This document shows, piece by piece, positions 14,843 through 17,357 of a DNA stretch of 17,357 nt. Within the stretch, counting starts at the first letter, position 1. Each line of letters opens with the position of its first letter. The notes under the pieces were generated by a model. The model had not been told where the DNA came from, did no database searches, and saw nothing but the letters and a program-made list of their open reading frames with translations. This stretch comes from Immundisolibacteraceae bacterium (GTDB lineage: Bacteria > Pseudomonadota > Gammaproteobacteria > Immundisolibacterales > Immundisolibacteraceae). The DNA is taken from NCBI GenBank assembly GCA_016763355.1, contig JAESTY010000292.1, positions 1 to 17,357 of the forward strand, given 5' to 3'. The translations under genes were made by a program, and so were the position numbers.

Positions 14843-15486
14843 ACCCTTCGTCGCCCCGACCGCTACGCATTGCGCTTTCCAAAGGTCGGATTCTTGAGCA
14901 GACCCTGCCGCTGTTCAAAGCCATCGGAATCGAATTACTCCCCGGTGAGCAGGCTAGCCGTAAACTAGTTCTGGATACCACTCAGGACGATGTGCAGTTC
15001 ATCATTATCCGCGCTACTGACGTGCCAACTTTCGTTGAGTATGGTGCAGCAGACCTTGGAGTGGTCGGTAATGACGTGTTGGTGGAATACGGTGGTGAGA
15101 GTTTCTACGAGCCACTGGATTTGCAGATATCCCGCTGCCGGCTCATGGTAGCCACCCCCAAGGGCTACCAGCCCGGATTGACCGCGCGACCCAGGGTTGC
15201 GACTAAATACACCAATATCGCCCGAGACTATTTTGCTCGTCAGGGTGTCCAGGTTGAAGTGGTTAAGCTTTACGGTTCTATGGAGCTTGCGCCACTGGTA
15301 GGGCTGGCGGATTTTATTGTTGATCTGGTTGAAACTGGCAGCACCCTTAAAGCTAATGGACTGGAAGCAACCGAGACCGTGCTTGAAGTAAGCTCCCGCC
15401 TAATCGTTAATAAGGCCGCCATGAAAATGAGACACCAGCCGGTGACCGAGATGATCACCCAGCTGCGTGATCATCTGGAAACTTGA
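14839..15486 (+). CDS. hisG: ATP phosphoribosyltransferase, short-form catalytic subunit (TTG start)
   Basis: 215 residues, the short HisG type. It has the two periplasmic-binding-like catalytic lobes but lacks the C-terminal histidine-sensing domain of the roughly 300-residue long form. Motifs: IALSKGRILEQTLPLF at the N-terminus, DLGVVGNDVLVE in the middle, and the PRPP-binding loop DLVETGSTLKANGL (about 160-173). It catalyses ATP plus PRPP to phosphoribosyl-ATP, the first step of histidine synthesis. Short HisG needs the regulatory subunit HisZ, which is not in this window and should be elsewhere. The TTG start overlaps the murA stop and is supported by GGAG (14829-14832) 6 bases upstream; no ATG is available near it. 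Coupled with hisD downstream. Confidence 0.96.
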   Translation: MNPSSPRPLRIALSKGRILEQTLPLFKAIGIELLPGEQASRKLVLDTTQDDVQFIIIRATDVPTFVEYGAADLGVVGNDVLVEYGGESFYEPLDLQISRCRLMVATPKGYQPGLTARPRVATKYTNIARDYFARQGVQVEVVKLYGSMELAPLVGLADFIVDLVETGSTLKANGLEATETVLEVSSRLIVNKAAMKMRHQPVTEMITQLRDHLET

Positions 15487-15488
15487 GC

Positions 15489-16790
15489 ATGGCAACTATT
15501 TCGGTGTTAGCAAACACTGATGCTGAATTTGAAACCCAACTGAGCCAACTGCTGGCCGATCGTGGTGCTGGTGATCAACAGGCGCTGGCTGTTGCGGCAG
15601 GCGTGATCGGAAAAATTCGACTCGAGGGTGACCGGGCGCTAGTGGATTACACCACCCAGTTTGATCGCTTTACGGTCGAAAACCCCTTAGAACTTAAGAT
15701 TTCAGCCGAGCGTGTCAAGCAGGCTTTGCAGAACATGGATGCGGATTTTCGCCATGCGTTGGAACAGGCCGCTCAGCGTATAAAAGACTACCATCAGCAC
15801 CAACTTAGTGAGTCGTGGCAGTTTACCGATAGCCTGGGTAATCAGTTAGGCCAGCGGATTACGCCGTTGGAACGAATTGGTGTTTATGTCCCCGGTGGTA
15901 AAGCTGCCTATCCATCAACTGTTTTGATGAACGTGATTCCAGCCAAAGTCGCTGGCGTTGAAAACATAGTCATGGTCAGCCCAACTCCTGACGGTGTCGT
16001 CAATGAGGTCGTGCTGGGTGCGGCGGCAATCGCGGGGGTTGATGAGGTCTATGCAATCGGTGGCGCTCAGGCGGTTGCTGCATTGGCAATCGGCACTGAA
16101 TCCGTGCCGAAAGTCGATAAAATTGTTGGTCCGGGAAATCGCTATGTGGCCGCGGCTAAACAGCTGCTTTATGGCCAGGTTGGTATCGATATGATCGCTG
16201 GTCCGTCAGAAATTCTGATTATTAGCGACGCCAGTACCGATCCTGATTGGGTGGCGATGGACCTGTTTTCGCAGGCCGAGCATGATGAGATTGCTCAGGT
16301 GATTTTAATAACTGCTGATGCCGATCATTTACGAGCGGTGGAAGCGGCAATCCAGAAGCTACTACCGCTGCAGGCAAGAAGAGACATCATCAGCTCTGCA
16401 CTTCGGGATCATGGCGCCTTGATCAAAGTTGACAACCTGGAGCAGGCGGTGGTGTTAGCCAATCGCATAGCGCCGGAGCATTTGCAGCTCTGCGTTGATG
16501 ATCCAGATTCGTTGTTACCCAAAATTCGCCACGCCGGAGCCATTTTTGTTGGCCGCTATAGCTCTGAGTCTTTAGGTGATTACTGCGCCGGGCCCAACCA
16601 TGTATTGCCGACATCGGCTACGGCTCGATTCAGTTCGGCGTTAGGGGTTTACGATTTTCAGAAACGCACCAGTGTGATTCGAGTCACTGAACAGGGTGCG
16701 GCTGAATTAGCTGAAATAGCCGGAGTGATGGCTGATGCTGAAGGGCTAGCCAGTCATGCGACGGCTGCTCGATATCGGCGGCCTGGTTAA
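15489..16790 (+). CDS. hisD: Histidinol dehydrogenase
   Basis: 433 residues from the ATG at 15489 (E. coli 434). This zinc enzyme oxidises histidinol to histidine in two NAD-dependent steps, the last of the pathway. Motifs: YVPGGKAAYPSTVLMNVIPA, GPGNRYVAAAKQ, IAGPSEILIISD, and SQAEHDE (about 262-268, zinc ligands). APEHLQL carries the catalytic His. GDYCAGPNHVLPTSATARF and the late ASHATAARYR follow. A TTG at 15483 opens the frame two codons earlier, overlapping the hisG stop. The ATG is preferred because GGAA (15477-15480) is 8 bases before it. It is two bases after hisG, so co-translated with it. hisC, which often follows hisD in Pseudomonas, does not follow here. Confidence 0.97.
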   Translation: MATISVLANTDAEFETQLSQLLADRGAGDQQALAVAAGVIGKIRLEGDRALVDYTTQFDRFTVENPLELKISAERVKQALQNMDADFRHALEQAAQRIKDYHQHQLSESWQFTDSLGNQLGQRITPLERIGVYVPGGKAAYPSTVLMNVIPAKVAGVENIVMVSPTPDGVVNEVVLGAAAIAGVDEVYAIGGAQAVAALAIGTESVPKVDKIVGPGNRYVAAAKQLLYGQVGIDMIAGPSEILIISDASTDPDWVAMDLFSQAEHDEIAQVILITADADHLRAVEAAIQKLLPLQARRDIISSALRDHGALIKVDNLEQAVVLANRIAPEHLQLCVDDPDSLLPKIRHAGAIFVGRYSSESLGDYCAGPNHVLPTSATARFSSALGVYDFQKRTSVIRVTEQGAAELAEIAGVMADAEGLASHATAARYRRPG

Positions 16791-16838
16791 TCGAGCATAA
16801 CTAATTACGTTAACTGTTTAACCTTCGTTGACCGAGCT

Positions 16839-16877
16839 TGTTATAGTGGTCGGTATTGCGATCAAATATTTATTTGA
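16839..16877 (+). promoter_or_regulatory. Extended -10 promoter for hisB, followed by a dyad
   Basis: TGTTATAGT (16839-16847) is a TGn extended -10 with the TATAGT hexamer. TTTAAC at 16817-16822 is a possible weak -35 with a long 19-base spacer. Just past the expected start (about 16854) lies the perfect dyad TCAAATA-TT-TATTTGA (16862-16877), and ACCGA/TCGGT (16831-16835, 16850-16854) brackets the -10. Together they suggest hisB has its own controlled promoter rather than reading through from hisD. I see no terminator after hisD. Confidence 0.5.
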
Positions 16878-16917
16878 ACCCCCCCAACTCACAGTATTCA
16901 TTCAGAATTAATTAAAG

Positions 16918-17357
16918 ATGACCGGCCCCCAAAGAACAGCATCTGTCGACCGATCTACTCGGGAAACCCAAATTCAGGTTAGCGTCAATCTTGATGGTAC
17001 GGGTCAATCGCAGCTCGATACTGGCCTGCCCTTTCTTGATCATATGCTTGATCAGGTAGCCCGCCACGGTCTGATTGACCTGTCCATAACAGCCAAAGGT
17101 GACCTTGAAATTGATGGTCACCACACGGTCGAAGATGTGGGTATTACCTTCGGTCAGGCGCTGCTACAAGCGCTTGGCGATAAAGCCGGTATTCTGCGTT
17201 ATGGTCATGCTTATGTGCCACTTGACGAAGCCTTATCCAGGGTTGTCATCGACCTCTCAGGTCGTCCAGGGTTAATTTTTAAGGCTAATTTTCCGACTAA
17301 AACCGTTGGTGAATTTGATCTTGAACTGGTGTATGAATTTTTCCAGGGTTTTGTTAA
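16918..17357 (+). CDS. hisB: Imidazoleglycerol-phosphate dehydratase, 3'-truncated by the window end
   Basis: The ATG at 16918 opens a frame that stays open for 146 codons to the window edge; a full protein is about 195-200 residues. The sequence is HisB: RETQIQVSVNLDGTG, then TGLPFLDHMLDQVARHGL with the metal-binding His residues. DGHHTVEDVGITFGQAL carries the central HHxxED metal motif, followed by PLDEALSRVVIDLSGRP. It dehydrates imidazole-glycerol phosphate in histidine synthesis. This is the stand-alone dehydratase; nothing shows a fused phosphatase domain at the N-terminus, unlike E. coli HisB. The RBS is weak (TAAAG, just upstream). The 127-base gap from hisD carries an extended -10 promoter, so hisB probably starts a separate unit; hisH-hisA-hisF would be expected next but are outside the window. 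Confidence 0.96.
   Translation, partial: MTGPQRTASVDRSTRETQIQVSVNLDGTGQSQLDTGLPFLDHMLDQVARHGLIDLSITAKGDLEIDGHHTVEDVGITFGQALLQALGDKAGILRYGHAYVPLDEALSRVVIDLSGRPGLIFKANFPTKTVGEFDLELVYEFFQGFV

Overview
The window reads as core chromosome of a free-living, probably marine gammaproteobacterium. The evidence is a PomA/PomB-type (sodium-type) flagellar stator, a glnK-amt pair behind a TorF-family outer-membrane protein, two-domain GlnE, the MlaC / IbaG / CGFS-glutaredoxin / MurA / HisG / HisD gene order known from Pseudomonas-like bacteria, and a short-form HisG. Assignment below class (for example a Cellvibrionales- or Halieaceae-like lineage) is inference. I see no insertion sequence, phage gene, CRISPR array, tRNA or rRNA, and base composition looks even.

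Layout. (1) 1-2440, plus strand: 3' part of a TorF-family barrel gene, a strong hairpin terminator, then glnK and amt, closed by a 24-bp palindromic terminator. This is a nitrogen-acquisition block with an outer-membrane pore, a signalling protein and an inner-membrane ammonium channel. (2) 2716-4080, minus strand: mgtE (magnesium channel), convergent with amt. (3) 4081-6754: a 358-bp divergent spacer with a sigma-28-like promoter and a striking TGTTCG/CGAACA palindrome cluster, then motA(pomA)-motB(pomB) and a PilZ protein with a leucine-heptad insertion. The group looks like a motor plus a candidate c-di-GMP-responsive partner. (4) 6805-9735, minus strand: glnE, which modifies glutamine synthetase. 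(5) 10126-13417, plus strand: an mlaC lacking adjacent mlaFED and mlaB, a YadG/YadH-type ABC exporter pair, ibaG (BolA family) and a CGFS monothiol glutaredoxin, closed by a terminator. (6) 13484-17357, plus strand: a leader with hairpins and a 17-bp tandem repeat, then murA-hisG-hisD with overlapping or touching junctions, then hisB from its own likely promoter, cut by the window end.

How the genes work together: Amt, GlnK and GlnE are parts of one nitrogen circuit. GlnK gates Amt, and GlnE adenylylates glutamine synthetase under PII control. MlaC, the exporter and MurA concern the envelope. IbaG and the CGFS glutaredoxin are expected to form an Fe-S-binding pair. HisG, HisD and HisB are histidine biosynthesis enzymes; a HisZ partner is predicted elsewhere in the genome.

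Nothing here is convincingly an undescribed system. The most interesting items are the coiled-coil PilZ protein beside motAB, the palindrome cluster in the motA leader, the split mla locus, and unexplained symmetric DNA upstream of the YadG-type gene, murA and hisB. Three genes (motA, murA, hisG) use TTG or GTG starts.
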